Source: SIG607 sp045646245
Lineage (GTDB): Bacteria > Bacillota > Clostridia > Oscillospirales > Acutalibacteraceae
Length of the DNA stretch: 33,504 nt
Assembly: GCA_045646245.1 (NCBI GenBank)
Contig: JAZRKJ010000063.1
Span: 1 to 33,504 of the forward strand
Reading direction: 5' to 3'
Part shown: piece after piece, positions 8,675 to 16,268 of the stretch
Numbering within the stretch: the stretch's first letter is position 1
How the letters are laid out: every line of letters begins with the position of its first letter
Program-made: the position numbers and the translations under genes
Notes under the pieces: model-generated
Databases searched by the model: none
What the model was told of the DNA's origin: nothing
What the model saw: the letters and a program-made list of their open reading frames with translations, nothing else

Positions 8675-9311
8675 ATACTTCCTTTTTGATCTTGACGGAA
8701 CCTTAACCGACCCTTTTCTCGGTATAACCAATTCAGTAGCGTACTCTTTAAAGCATTACGGAATAACCGTGGAGGATAAAAAAGAGCTTGCCGTGTTTAT
8801 CGGCCCTCCGCTTTACGAATCTTTTGAAAAATACTACGGTTTTTCTAAAGAAGGCGCAATAGAAGCGGTAGAAAAATACCGCGAATATTATAGGGATAAA
8901 GGTATTTTTGAAAATGTTCTTTATTCCGGCGCAAAAGATTTACTTGTTACCCTTAAGGGAAAGGGAGTAAAAATTGCTCTTGCAACTTCAAAACCCGAAG
9001 TGTTTGCAATTCGCATTTTGGAGCATTTCGGAATAAAAGAATATTTCCACGTTATAACGGGTTCGCTTCTTTCGGGAGAAAGGGTTAAAAAGGACGAGGT
9101 TGTCGCAGAAACCCTTAAAAGGCTTAATTCTCCTGAAAAGGACCAATGTGTAATGATAGGTGACAGAAGTCACGATATTGTGGGCGGAAAGGCAAACGGA
9201 ATAAAAACCGTAGGCGTGCTTTTCGGTTACGGAAGCGAAGCCGAACTAAAGGAAGCCGGCGCCGATTATATTGCCAAAGACTTTAACGATATTAAAGCGC
9301 AATTGCTTTAA
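8664..9311 (+). CDS. HAD-family hydrolase, phosphoglycolate phosphatase-like
   Basis: A 215-residue haloacid dehalogenase phosphatase. Motif I is FLFDLDGTLTDP with the nucleophile and general acid Asp pair at residues 9 and 11. Motif II is IALATSKPE, and the motif III/IV region is KKDEVVAETL with MIGDRSHDIVGGKANG. The region between motifs I and II is an alpha-helical C1 cap, as in Gph, PpaX and PgmB. Substrate cannot be told from sequence. The gene overlaps the 3' end of trhA by 11 bases and is part of the same operon. Closest subgroup by eye is the Gph/PpaX type. Confidence 0.87.
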   Translation: MSYKYFLFDLDGTLTDPFLGITNSVAYSLKHYGITVEDKKELAVFIGPPLYESFEKYYGFSKEGAIEAVEKYREYYRDKGIFENVLYSGAKDLLVTLKGKGVKIALATSKPEVFAIRILEHFGIKEYFHVITGSLLSGERVKKDEVVAETLKRLNSPEKDQCVMIGDRSHDIVGGKANGIKTVGVLFGYGSEAELKEAGADYIAKDFNDIKAQLL

Positions 9312-9326
9312 TTTAAAGGAACGAAT

Positions 9327-10079
9327 ATGGAAAAATTACTTTCAAACGTAATGGATATAGGCGAAGAAATGCTGATTTGCGGCGCAGAGGTTCACCGAGT
9401 GGAGGAAGGCATTAAAAGAATGTGTCTTGCGTTGGGCGCTAAAAGAACCGACGTGTTTATTATCACCAGCAGTATGGTGGTTACGGTGTATGACGATAAA
9501 GGCAATTACTTCACCCAGACCCGCAGAGTTGTTTCTTCGGGAACCGATTACGAAAAATTACATAAATTAAACTCTCTCTGCCGAAACGTAAGCGCCGGAA
9601 AGGTTGCTTATGAGGATATTGAAAAGGAGTTTAATAAGGCTATAAAGGTAAAGACCTATCCGTTTTGGCTTGAATGTATTTGCTATAGCGTTATAGCGGG
9701 CGCTTTTACTCTGTTTTTCGGAGGAACACTTCTTCAAACGGCGGTATCTCTTTTTGCCGGAGCGGTAGTAAGGTTTATTATTCTTCTTTGTGAAAAAACC
9801 GTACCCAGCAAAATGTTTTCAAAATTTCTTTCCTGCGCTACCGCCACAGCTATTGCTTTTTTGGCGGTAAAGCTTAACCTTATTCACGACGTGGATAAGG
9901 TTATTATAGGAAATATAATGAGTCTTATTCCTGGTATTGGTCTTACGAACGCTTTACGTGATTTATTTACGGGGGACAGTATTGCCGGACTTTTGCGCTC
10001 TGTGGAAGCGGTTCTTACCGCTCTTGCAATAGCGGCGGGGTACTTTCTCGTTGCGGTGTTGGGAGGGTTCTTAATATGA
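9327..10079 (+). CDS. Threonine/serine exporter family protein, N-terminal half (ThrE-like, DUF1212)
   Basis: 250 residues. The cytoplasmic N-terminal portion has the family motif GEEMLICGAEVHRVEEGIKR and a FIITSSMVVTV segment. About five hydrophobic helices follow from residue ~113, including IPGIGLTNALRDLFTGDSIAG. The ThrE exporter of Corynebacterium is one polypeptide; in many Firmicutes it is split into this part and a small second membrane protein, which follows here with a 4-base overlap. Likely exports small amino acids such as Thr/Ser or a related metabolite; specificity is inferred from the family only. AAAGGAA precedes the ATG. Confidence 0.85.
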   Translation: MEKLLSNVMDIGEEMLICGAEVHRVEEGIKRMCLALGAKRTDVFIITSSMVVTVYDDKGNYFTQTRRVVSSGTDYEKLHKLNSLCRNVSAGKVAYEDIEKEFNKAIKVKTYPFWLECICYSVIAGAFTLFFGGTLLQTAVSLFAGAVVRFIILLCEKTVPSKMFSKFLSCATATAIAFLAVKLNLIHDVDKVIIGNIMSLIPGIGLTNALRDLFTGDSIAGLLRSVEAVLTALAIAAGYFLVAVLGGFLI

Positions 10080-10537
10080 CCAAATTGGAAATTATACAAA
10101 TTATATCCGGTTTTGTGGGAACTCTCGGCTTTACGGTGCTTTTTAATCTTCGCGGAAAACGGCTCGTTTTTACGACGTTGGGCGGTCTTCTTTCGTGGAC
10201 GCTTTTTGTTGTTTTCAGTAAATTTATTGAAAACGAACCGCTGAATTACTTTTTTGTAGCGCTTATCATTTCGGTTTATGCCGAAGTGATGGCAAGAACG
10301 CTTAAAAGTCCTACCACAACCTTTATAACCGCATCTTTAATACCGCTTATTCCCGGCGGTTCGCTTTACTACACAATGGCGAATGCCTTAAGCAGTAACC
10401 GCGAAAACTTTATAGAAAAGGGAATATATACTTTGCAATTGGCGTCTGCTTTAGCCCTCGGAATAATCGTTGCCGTGGCTTCCACCAAAATAATAAGCGA
10501 CGCCATACAAAAGCGGAAAGTGAACGTAAATAAATAA
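10076..10537 (+). CDS. Threonine/serine exporter family protein, C-terminal half (DUF3815-like)
   Basis: 153 residues with four to five membrane segments and the typical internal motif LIPLIPGGSLYYTM followed by an ALALGIIVA helix. Its start overlaps the stop of the preceding gene (ATGA), as expected for two subunits of one transporter. It is the last gene of the operon that begins at 4717. A hairpin repeat lies about 60 bases downstream, in place of an ordinary terminator. Confidence 0.85.
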   Translation: MTKLEIIQIISGFVGTLGFTVLFNLRGKRLVFTTLGGLLSWTLFVVFSKFIENEPLNYFFVALIISVYAEVMARTLKSPTTTFITASLIPLIPGGSLYYTMANALSSNRENFIEKGIYTLQLASALALGIIVAVASTKIISDAIQKRKVNVNK

Positions 10538-10600
10538 AATACGGGGAACAGAAAAAGTTTTGTCCTTTCCTGCTGAAGCAAGATTTTTAGATGATAAACA

Positions 10601-10672
10601 AACGACCGCGAAACGGGAGTTGGTCTTAGGCATTTTATCCATAAGATTAACTTCCGAAAGTTCGCGGTCGTT
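10601..10672 (+). repeat. Two-tier hairpin repeat, copy 1
   Basis: An outer 12-bp perfect stem (AACGACCGCGAA 10601-10612 with TTCGCGGTCGTT 10661-10672) encloses an inner hairpin. The inner left arm CGGGAGTTGGTCTTA (10614-10628) pairs with 10642-10656 through G-C, A-T and three G-U pairs, around a loop near CATTTTATC. The inner hairpin matches a second copy at 15895-15937. The G-U pairs are allowed only in RNA read from the plus strand. It lies between the ThrE genes and the LTA synthase promoter. Confidence 0.75.
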
Positions 10673-10709
10673 AATATTTTACGGGTTTGTTAATTTTAGT
10701 CGGCTTGTG

Positions 10710-10738
10710 TTGATTTTTCAGTTGTTTTGTGGTATATT
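10710..10738 (+). promoter_or_regulatory. Sigma-A promoter of the LTA synthase gene
   Basis: TTGATT (10710-10715), a 17-base spacer and TATATT (10733-10738) with an upstream TGG extended -10. It is 42 bases ahead of the GTG start and downstream of the hairpin repeat, so the gene is probably transcribed separately from the rhamnose operon. Confidence 0.7.
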
Positions 10739-10780
10739 GTTAAAGTTACATCAATTATTTTTTTGAGGAAGTGAATTTTT

Positions 10781-12835
10781 GTGAGTTCACAAAGACGAAA
10801 GCGTAGCGAGGAAAAAACCTTTTGGGAAATAATTAAGCCTCAGCTTATTTCGATACTTAAATATGCGGCTATGTTTATGGTAGCGCTTTTATATTGGGAG
10901 ATATTGCTTCGCACCCAAACGGGCTTTGACGGCGCGACTTATTATTTCATTTTGTTTTTACCTGCCGAATCTATGTTTTTGGCTTTTCTTAACGGTTGGC
11001 TGAAACGAAAATATAACCGTATTGCTACACCCATTATAATGGTTATACCTTTTGCTTTTTACGTTGCGCAATTGGTTTACTACCGTATATTCGGCTCAAT
11101 GTTCTCAATTTCCATGATTGGAATGGGCGGCGACGCCATGAAGGATTTTGGCTGGGCTTTATGGGATACCATTGGGGATTCTGTCGGATGGATATTCCTT
11201 TGTCTTTTGCCTGTTATTGCCGTTGTTCTGTTGGCAGTTTTTGCTCCTAAGAAGAACTTTAAGAGATACAGCCCCGTAATGCACTTTTTAGCTCTTTTAA
11301 AAACCGTTTTGCTTTGGTCCTTAGCGGTTCTTTTCCTTCTTCCTTTCGGAACCGGAGATGCTTCTCCTTATGCGGCGTATTCTTCTGCTAATATTGATAC
11401 CGATACCGCTTCGGGAAGGCTTGGTGTTCTTACCAATTCGGTTTTAGAGGTTTATTACAGCATTTTCGGTGCTGATTCTCCGCAACAAGACCTTACTTTA
11501 CAAGCTCCTGTCCCTGAAAATGAACCTAAACCCGAAGAAATTCCCAATACTATAAATTCCATTAACTTTAACACCTTGGCGTCTCTTACCGACGATAAAG
11601 GCCTTACCGAGCTTTGTAATTACTTCGCCGGCACAAACGGTACCAATAAAAATAAATTCACCGGCGCTATGGCAGATTATAATTTAATTTATATTTGCGC
11701 GGAAAGCTTCTGCTCTTACGCAATTGACCCTGTAGTTACGCCTACTCTTTATAAAATGAGTAACGGCGGTATTGTTCTTGAAAATTACTATAACTCTTTC
11801 AAGAATACTACCACTAACGGTGAATTTGCTTTTATGACGGGTATTTGGCCCGACGTATCCCGTGATGCCGATACTAACTCAAAAAGCGGCACGTTTACCC
11901 AGTCAAAGGATAACTATATGCCTTTTGCCCTTGGTAATATGTTTGAAAAGAACGGCGTAAAAACCTACGCTTATCACAACTTCCGCGGCTATTATTATTC
12001 CCGTAACGAAACCCACCCGAATCTGGGTTACACCACCACAAGGTTTATGGGCGGCGATGACGGAATGCATTTTACCACCGCGTGGCCTTCTTCCGACCTT
12101 GAAATGATGGAACAAAGCGTGGACAACTTTATTAACAACCCGCGTTTCCACGCTTACTATATGACCTTCTCGGGTCACGGCCCTTATTCCAGCGCTAACC
12201 CAATTGCGGTTCGAAACCTTAAAACCGTAAAAGAACTTTTGGGTAACAGAGATCTTCCCGATAACGCGGTATACTATCTTGCTGCTAACTACGAGCTGGA
12301 AAAGGCTATGGATTACCTTTTGAAAAGGCTTGAAACCGCAGGCAAGCTTAACAATACTCTTATTGTTCTTACAGGGGACCATTACCCTTATTACCTTAAT
12401 TCCAATTCTCTTGACGCTCTTGCGGGCAGAGATGTGGGAAGCAATTTTGAACAGTATGAATCCACCTGTATTATGTATGCGGCAGGTATGGTTCCCGTAA
12501 AGGTAACCGATCCCTGCTGTAACGTAGATATTCTTCCTACCGTTCTTAACCTTTTCGGTATGGAATACGATTCACGTCTTCTCCCCGGTACCGACGTTTT
12601 CTCAAACGACGACCATTACGCAATGCTTTATAATAAGAGCTTTGTTACCGATAAGGTTAAGTATAACGCCACCAACGGTAAATCTGAATGGCAGGGCGAA
12701 GCCGACCTTATGAGCGAAGCAGATAAAGAAAAGTATTTGGATTACTATATTTCGCTGACAAACAACCGTTATAACGTTTCCCTTAAGCTTATGAAGGAAG
12801 ATTTTTATAAGTTTGTATTCGATAATATTCAGTAA
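10781..12835 (+). CDS. LTA synthase family protein (membrane sulfatase-fold phosphoglycerol transferase)
   Basis: 684 residues starting with GTG, with GAGGA about 11 bases upstream. The first ~200 residues contain about five membrane helices. The rest is an extracellular sulfatase/alkaline-phosphatase fold. Metal and catalytic landmarks are LIYICAESFCSYAID (Glu), the nucleophile Thr region NTTTNGEFAFMTG near residue 341, FSGHGPYS, and LTGDHYPYY near residue 530. LtaS-type enzymes transfer sn-glycerol-1-phosphate from phosphatidylglycerol to grow lipoteichoic acid outside the membrane. It is slightly longer than S. aureus LtaS. It could also be another phosphoglycerol-transferring homologue. 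The neighbouring gpsA supplies glycerol-3-phosphate, which fits. A terminator follows. Confidence 0.88.
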   Translation: MSSQRRKRSEEKTFWEIIKPQLISILKYAAMFMVALLYWEILLRTQTGFDGATYYFILFLPAESMFLAFLNGWLKRKYNRIATPIIMVIPFAFYVAQLVYYRIFGSMFSISMIGMGGDAMKDFGWALWDTIGDSVGWIFLCLLPVIAVVLLAVFAPKKNFKRYSPVMHFLALLKTVLLWSLAVLFLLPFGTGDASPYAAYSSANIDTDTASGRLGVLTNSVLEVYYSIFGADSPQQDLTLQAPVPENEPKPEEIPNTINSINFNTLASLTDDKGLTELCNYFAGTNGTNKNKFTGAMADYNLIYICAESFCSYAIDPVVTPTLYKMSNGGIVLENYYNSFKNTTTNGEFAFMTGIWPDVSRDADTNSKSGTFTQSKDNYMPFALGNMFEKNGVKTYAYHNFRGYYYSRNETHPNLGYTTTRFMGGDDGMHFTTAWPSSDLEMMEQSVDNFINNPRFHAYYMTFSGHGPYSSANPIAVRNLKTVKELLGNRDLPDNAVYYLAANYELEKAMDYLLKRLETAGKLNNTLIVLTGDHYPYYLNSNSLDALAGRDVGSNFEQYESTCIMYAAGMVPVKVTDPCCNVDILPTVLNLFGMEYDSRLLPGTDVFSNDDHYAMLYNKSFVTDKVKYNATNGKSEWQGEADLMSEADKEKYLDYYISLTNNRYNVSLKLMKEDFYKFVFDNIQ

Positions 12836-12836
12836 G

Positions 12837-12877
12837 AAAAAATCAGAGGTTTTCGAAAGAAAATCTCTGATTTTTAA
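12837..12877 (+). terminator. Rho-independent terminator after the LTA synthase gene
   Basis: Stem AAAAATCAGAG with CTCTGATTTTT, extended by a TTTTCGAAAGAAAA apex. The 3' arm itself supplies the T run. Confidence 0.8.
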
Positions 12878-12890
12878 AATTTTGTCACAA

Positions 12891-12918
12891 AATCCCGAGA
12901 AGCTCTCGGGATTTATTT
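12891..12918. terminator. Second hairpin between the convergent LTA synthase and gpsA genes
   Basis: AAATCCCGAGA with TCTCGGGATTT forms an 11-bp perfect stem around a short loop, followed by ATTTTTTT on the plus strand. On the minus strand the tail is weaker (ACAAAAT). It probably backs up the first terminator and may also end the gpsA transcript. Confidence 0.7.
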
Positions 12919-12920
12919 TT

Positions 12921-13880
12921 TTATGAAAATTCGTCGGTTAAGGCGCGGTCGAAAAGCTCGTCAAGCGCCGCCATAGCGGGTTTGTTTTCGTACAAAACCT
13001 CGTATACGCGGTTGCAAATGGGAAGCTCTATACCAAGCTCACTTCCCATATTAACAAGGGCTTTAACGGTGTAGTACCCTTCGGCAAGGCGTTCGAATTT
13101 TTCACCCTTAACAAAGGATTCGCCGAACTGACGGTTGTGGCTGTATTTGGAGAAAACGGTGGCTTCGTAGTCGCCTAAATGGCAAAGCCCGTACGCGCTT
13201 AACTCGTTACCGCCCTTGGCGCTTATAAGACGGGCAACCTCTCTTGTGCCTCTTGCCATAAGAGCTCCTTTAAGGGAAGAAAGCCCTACGCCGTCAAGAA
13301 AGCCTGCCGCAATACCTATTACGTTTTTGGCTGCGGCGCCGATTTCGTTTCCTATCATATCGTTGCCGTAATAAAAACGTATAAGTCGGCTGGAAAATTC
13401 GCCTACAAGGCGTTTTTTAGTTTCCTCGTCCTCACTGTCTATTACCATACAGTTAGGTATTCCGTGGTAAAATTCCTGAACGTGGCCGGGACCTATCCAA
13501 ACGGCAATTTTGTTAGACGGGTCAAGGTTAGCCTTTGCAACCTCCGAAAGGCGTCTTCCCGTTGCAATTTCAATACCCTTCATACAAAGCACGAAGGTCT
13601 TTCCTTTAATATCATATTCTTTTATCTGGTCGAAAAGTCCTTGAAGAACCTGGGAAGGTATGGAAATCACGATTACTTCGCTGTCCTTTATACAGGAAAG
13701 GTCAGTGGAAAGAGCAATGGATTCCGGTAAAGTAAGCAAAGAATTACTTCTTGTCTTTAAAAAATCTTGCATTTCCTTTGAGTCTTCAAGTCCGTAAAGG
13801 GTTACGTCGTGGTGACGGGTGTCAAGATACCAGGTAATAAGCGAACCCCATCTTCCGGGGCCTATAACGGTTATTTTCAT
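12921..13880 (-). CDS. gpsA: NAD(P)H-dependent glycerol-3-phosphate dehydrogenase
   Basis: 319 residues; reduces dihydroxyacetone phosphate to sn-glycerol-3-phosphate for phospholipid and teichoic acid synthesis. The N-terminal Rossmann motif is VIGPGRWGSLITWYL, where GAGxWGTA is more usual. The catalytic Lys region is VLCMKGIEIATGRRLSEV. The C-terminal domain has NEIGAAAKNVIGIAAG, ALMARGTREVARL and CHLGDYEATVFSKYSHNRQFGE. The substrate loop reads GPGHVQE instead of the common GPSFAxE, so this is a divergent member, but the Lys and Asn/Asp framework is intact. GGAGGA precedes the ATG. It lies 32 bases downstream of the MATE gene, in the same direction. Confidence 0.93.
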   Translation of the reverse strand: MKITVIGPGRWGSLITWYLDTRHHDVTLYGLEDSKEMQDFLKTRSNSLLTLPESIALSTDLSCIKDSEVIVISIPSQVLQGLFDQIKEYDIKGKTFVLCMKGIEIATGRRLSEVAKANLDPSNKIAVWIGPGHVQEFYHGIPNCMVIDSEDEETKKRLVGEFSSRLIRFYYGNDMIGNEIGAAAKNVIGIAAGFLDGVGLSSLKGALMARGTREVARLISAKGGNELSAYGLCHLGDYEATVFSKYSHNRQFGESFVKGEKFERLAEGYYTVKALVNMGSELGIELPICNRVYEVLYENKPAMAALDELFDRALTDEFS

Positions 13881-13912
13881 ATCTTTGTCTCCTCCGTTAT
13901 TATATTATTATA

Positions 13913-15250
13913 TTATTTTAAACGCTTTACCACCGAAAGTGACAGCGGTATAGCGCAAAATGCTGTAAAAAGGTCGGCGCTGCATTGGGTTACCTGAAGT
14001 CCCGTTTCTCCGAATAAGAGCGGGAGAACAATAACAAACGGTATAAAGAAAAGTCCTTGCCTTGCGGTTGCAAGAAAGGTTGCTTTACCAACCATTCCCA
14101 AATTTTGCATCATCATATTTCCCATACAAATAATTCCGAAGAAGGGAATAGAAATACATTGAAAGCGAAGAAGCTTTGTGCCGAAATCTATTACCTCGGG
14201 GTCTTTTCGGAAAAGTGAAATAAGCTGGGGTGAAAAAATAAAAGCTATAATGGCTACCACAAAAAGGAATACGGTGGTGACCTTTACGCAAAAGAGAAAG
14301 GCTTTTTTTACTCTGGCGAAAAGCTTTGCGCCGTAGTTAAATCCGCAAAAAGGCTGAAAGCCTTGGCCAAAGCCTATAACCGCAGAGTTAATAAACATAG
14401 CGAGCCGAGCTACAATAGAAAATGAAGCGACTACGTAATCGCCGAAATCCACCGCAACGTTGTTTTGGATAATGGAGGCAACGCTGGCAATGCCCTGTCT
14501 GCAAAGTGAGGGCAGTCCGCAACGGCAAATTTCCGAAAGATAGGAAAATTTAAAGGAAAATTTGCTGATTCGTATTCGTAAATTGTTGCCCTTGGTTGTT
14601 CCTATAAGTAAAATCACAAAGGAAAATAACTGGCTTACCGAAGTTGCAATAGCGGCGCCCGCGGTACCAAGGTTTAAGGTAAATATAAAAACAGGGTCAA
14701 GAATAATGTTGAGAATTCCGCCCGAAACAAGCCCTACCATAGCGTAAACGGCATTGCCCTGAAAACGGAGCTGATTATTGATAACAAAAGAAGAAATTAT
14801 AAAGGGTGAACCCAAAAGGATATACCTGAGATAGGCGGTGGCATAAGGGAGTATTGTTTCAGACGACCCTAAAAAAAGCGCCAGAGGCTTTACGAAAATA
14901 AGCCCTGAAACCATAATGATTATTCCTATAAAAAAGGAATAGAAAAATCCCGTTGCCGCCATACTTTCCGCTTCGCTGTAGTCCTTTTTACCCAAAGCGC
15001 GGGAAATATAGTTGCCCGAACCTTGTCCGAAGAAAAAGCCTACCGACTGAATAAGCGCCATCATAGAGAAAACTACGCCTACGGCGGCGGTAGCGGAAAC
15101 GTCGTCGATTTTACTTACAAAATAGGTGTCCGCCATATTGTAAAAAGCGGTTACCAGCATACTTATTATGGTGGGTATTGCCATTTTAATTATGACGGGT
15201 TCTATTTTTCCTGTGGTCAGTTCTTCGAATTTTTTGTTGTTATCTTTCAT
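13913..15250 (-). CDS. MATE family efflux transporter
   Basis: 445 residues with about twelve hydrophobic helices in two related halves. Typical MATE strings near the N-terminus are IIKMAIPTIISMLVTAFYNMADTYFV, here broken across helix 1, and later GQGFQPFCGFNYGA at the start of the second half. It belongs to the DinF/NorM-like group of Clostridia, Na+ or H+ driven exporters of drugs or metabolites; substrate unknown. I place the start at 15250, because AAAGAG lies about 9 bases ahead of it. An ATG at 15259 would sit directly on that site. Its promoter shares its -35 box with the divergent isomerase gene. Confidence 0.9.
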   Translation of the reverse strand: MKDNNKKFEELTTGKIEPVIIKMAIPTIISMLVTAFYNMADTYFVSKIDDVSATAAVGVVFSMMALIQSVGFFFGQGSGNYISRALGKKDYSEAESMAATGFFYSFFIGIIIMVSGLIFVKPLALFLGSSETILPYATAYLRYILLGSPFIISSFVINNQLRFQGNAVYAMVGLVSGGILNIILDPVFIFTLNLGTAGAAIATSVSQLFSFVILLIGTTKGNNLRIRISKFSFKFSYLSEICRCGLPSLCRQGIASVASIIQNNVAVDFGDYVVASFSIVARLAMFINSAVIGFGQGFQPFCGFNYGAKLFARVKKAFLFCVKVTTVFLFVVAIIAFIFSPQLISLFRKDPEVIDFGTKLLRFQCISIPFFGIICMGNMMMQNLGMVGKATFLATARQGLFFIPFVIVLPLLFGETGLQVTQCSADLFTAFCAIPLSLSVVKRLK

Positions 15251-15296
15251 TATAAACATCTCTTTGAGAATTTGGTGAATAAATTATTACCAAAAC

Positions 15297-15325
15297 AGTA
15301 TAACACATCTTTTACGATATTGCAA
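15297..15325 (-). promoter_or_regulatory. Promoter of the MATE-gpsA unit (shared -35 box)
   Basis: On the minus strand, TTGCAA (15325-15320), a 17-base spacer and TATACT (15302-15297), with GTGT just upstream of the -10. The -35 hexamer is its own reverse complement and is used by the opposite promoter as well. Confidence 0.75.
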
Positions 15326-15348
15326 AACAAGTTTATATGTGTTATAAA
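15320..15348 (+). promoter_or_regulatory. Promoter of the isomerase-like gene (shared -35 box)
   Basis: TTGCAA (15320-15325), a 17-base spacer and TATAAA (15343-15348), with TGT ahead of the -10. It forms an exact mirror of the MATE promoter around the centre of TTGCAA. AAAGGAG precedes the downstream ATG at 15389. Confidence 0.75.
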
Positions 15349-15388
15349 ATAAATATAAATTTATGCCCATATAAAAGGAGATAATAAT

Positions 15389-15886
15389 ATGAAAAAGACT
15401 TTATCTATTCAGGCGTGGAGTGTAAGGGACAAAATGAATACCGCCGAGGAAACAAGAGAAACCTTTAAGGCGCTTGCTTCTTACGGCTTTACCTTTACCT
15501 ATCATCACCACGGCTTTGAGTTTGCTTCCTACGGCAACGAAACAATTATGGATATTCTGGTTAAGGGCTTAAACCCAAAAACCACTTCCTTTGTTCTTGA
15601 TACCCATTGGCTTCAGGCAGGCGGTGTTAACGTTGTGGAATGGATGAAAAAGCTTGAGGGCAGAGTTAAAATTCTTCACCTTAAGGACTACGGCATAAGA
15701 TTCGGTGAAAACTACGGCTTTATTACCGAGCTTGGCAACGGTAATATTAATTTCAACGAGGTTATAAAGGTTGCCGAAGGTACCGGTGTTGAACATCTTT
15801 GCTATGAACAGGATAATAATCACAAGGTAAACAGTTTAGAGAGCGCAAAGGTTTCCGCCGAATACTTCTATTCCATTATGAAATAA
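15389..15886 (+). pseudogene. Sugar phosphate isomerase/epimerase (xylose isomerase-like TIM barrel), internally deleted
   Basis: 165 residues against about 250-290 usual for the family. The N-terminus (SIQAWSVRDKMNTAEETRETF) is the normal first strand and helix. At ALASYGF the sequence passes directly into TFTYHHHGFEF, which normally lies some 90-100 residues further on, so barrel strands 2-4 are missing in frame. The remaining C-terminal half is intact: SFVLDTHWLQAGG, KILHLKDYG, the LGNGNINF loop and LCYEQDNN carry the usual metal-binding Asp, His and Glu residues. The frame stays open and has a good promoter and ribosome binding site, so a short protein may be made. A complete barrel cannot form, so I regard it as a recent deletion derivative. 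Family call is by motif; deletion size is inferred. Confidence 0.65.
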
Positions 15887-15894
15887 ACAAAAAA

Positions 15895-15937
15895 CGGGAG
15901 TTGTTCTTAAGGGTTTTATCCCTAAGACCAACTCCCG
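15895..15937 (+). repeat. Hairpin repeat, copy 2
   Basis: CGGGAGTTGTTCTTAAGGG (15895-15913) pairs with CCCTAAGACCAACTCCCG (15920-15937) with one mismatch and one bulged A around a TTTTAT loop. It matches the inner hairpin at 10614-10656 in both arms and loop. It lies directly after the isomerase-like gene and just ahead of a conventional terminator. Confidence 0.8.
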
Positions 15938-15939
15938 TA

Positions 15940-15968
15940 TGTGATAGGTTTTTCCTATCACATTTTTT
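15940..15968 (+). terminator. Rho-independent terminator after the isomerase-like gene
   Basis: TGTGATAGG and CCTATCACA form a perfect 9-bp stem with a TTTTT loop, followed by TTTTTT. It follows the hairpin repeat by 2 bases. Confidence 0.85.
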
Positions 15969-15980
15969 ATACTTTTGTTA

Positions 15981-16241
15981 TTATTTACTTCTGTCCAGCC
16001 AAACCGTAGCTAAGTCCAGCGCCTCATAGAAGCCGTGCTTTTCGCTGGTCTTCTTTACGCGGTCTTTATCGCTTAATCCGGTGTCGCTAAGCATCAGTTC
16101 AATTTTGATTGCATCGGCAATATCGTTTTGCTTTGAAAGGATAGTAAGGCGAATAATGTAGGTATCGCTCATATCACCGTAGTAAACGGTGTTTCCTTTT
16201 CTGACAAGGGGACGGCCCTTGTAGGTTAAAAAATCAGCCAC
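15981..16241 (-). CDS. Small conserved-looking protein of unknown function
   Basis: 86 residues, no signal peptide and no membrane helix. The N-terminal segment FLTYKGRPLVRKGNTVYYGDM looks like paired beta strands, followed by YIIRLTILSKQNDIADAI and a C-terminal helix ending ALDLATVWLDRS. I believe similar small proteins occur in other Clostridia but cannot name a domain. It lies 27 bases downstream of the next small gene on the same strand, so the two are probably co-transcribed. Composition and codon use match the neighbourhood, which supports a real gene. Confidence 0.65.
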   Translation of the reverse strand: MADFLTYKGRPLVRKGNTVYYGDMSDTYIIRLTILSKQNDIADAIKIELMLSDTGLSDKDRVKKTSEKHGFYEALDLATVWLDRSK

Positions 16242-16268
16242 AGTTAAACAACTCCAATTTAAAAATAA

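Noticed and set aside
10560..10766. A 68-residue plus-strand frame between the ThrE and LTA synthase genes
   Set aside because: It runs across the hairpin repeat and the promoter, has no clear ribosome binding site and no protein-like pattern.
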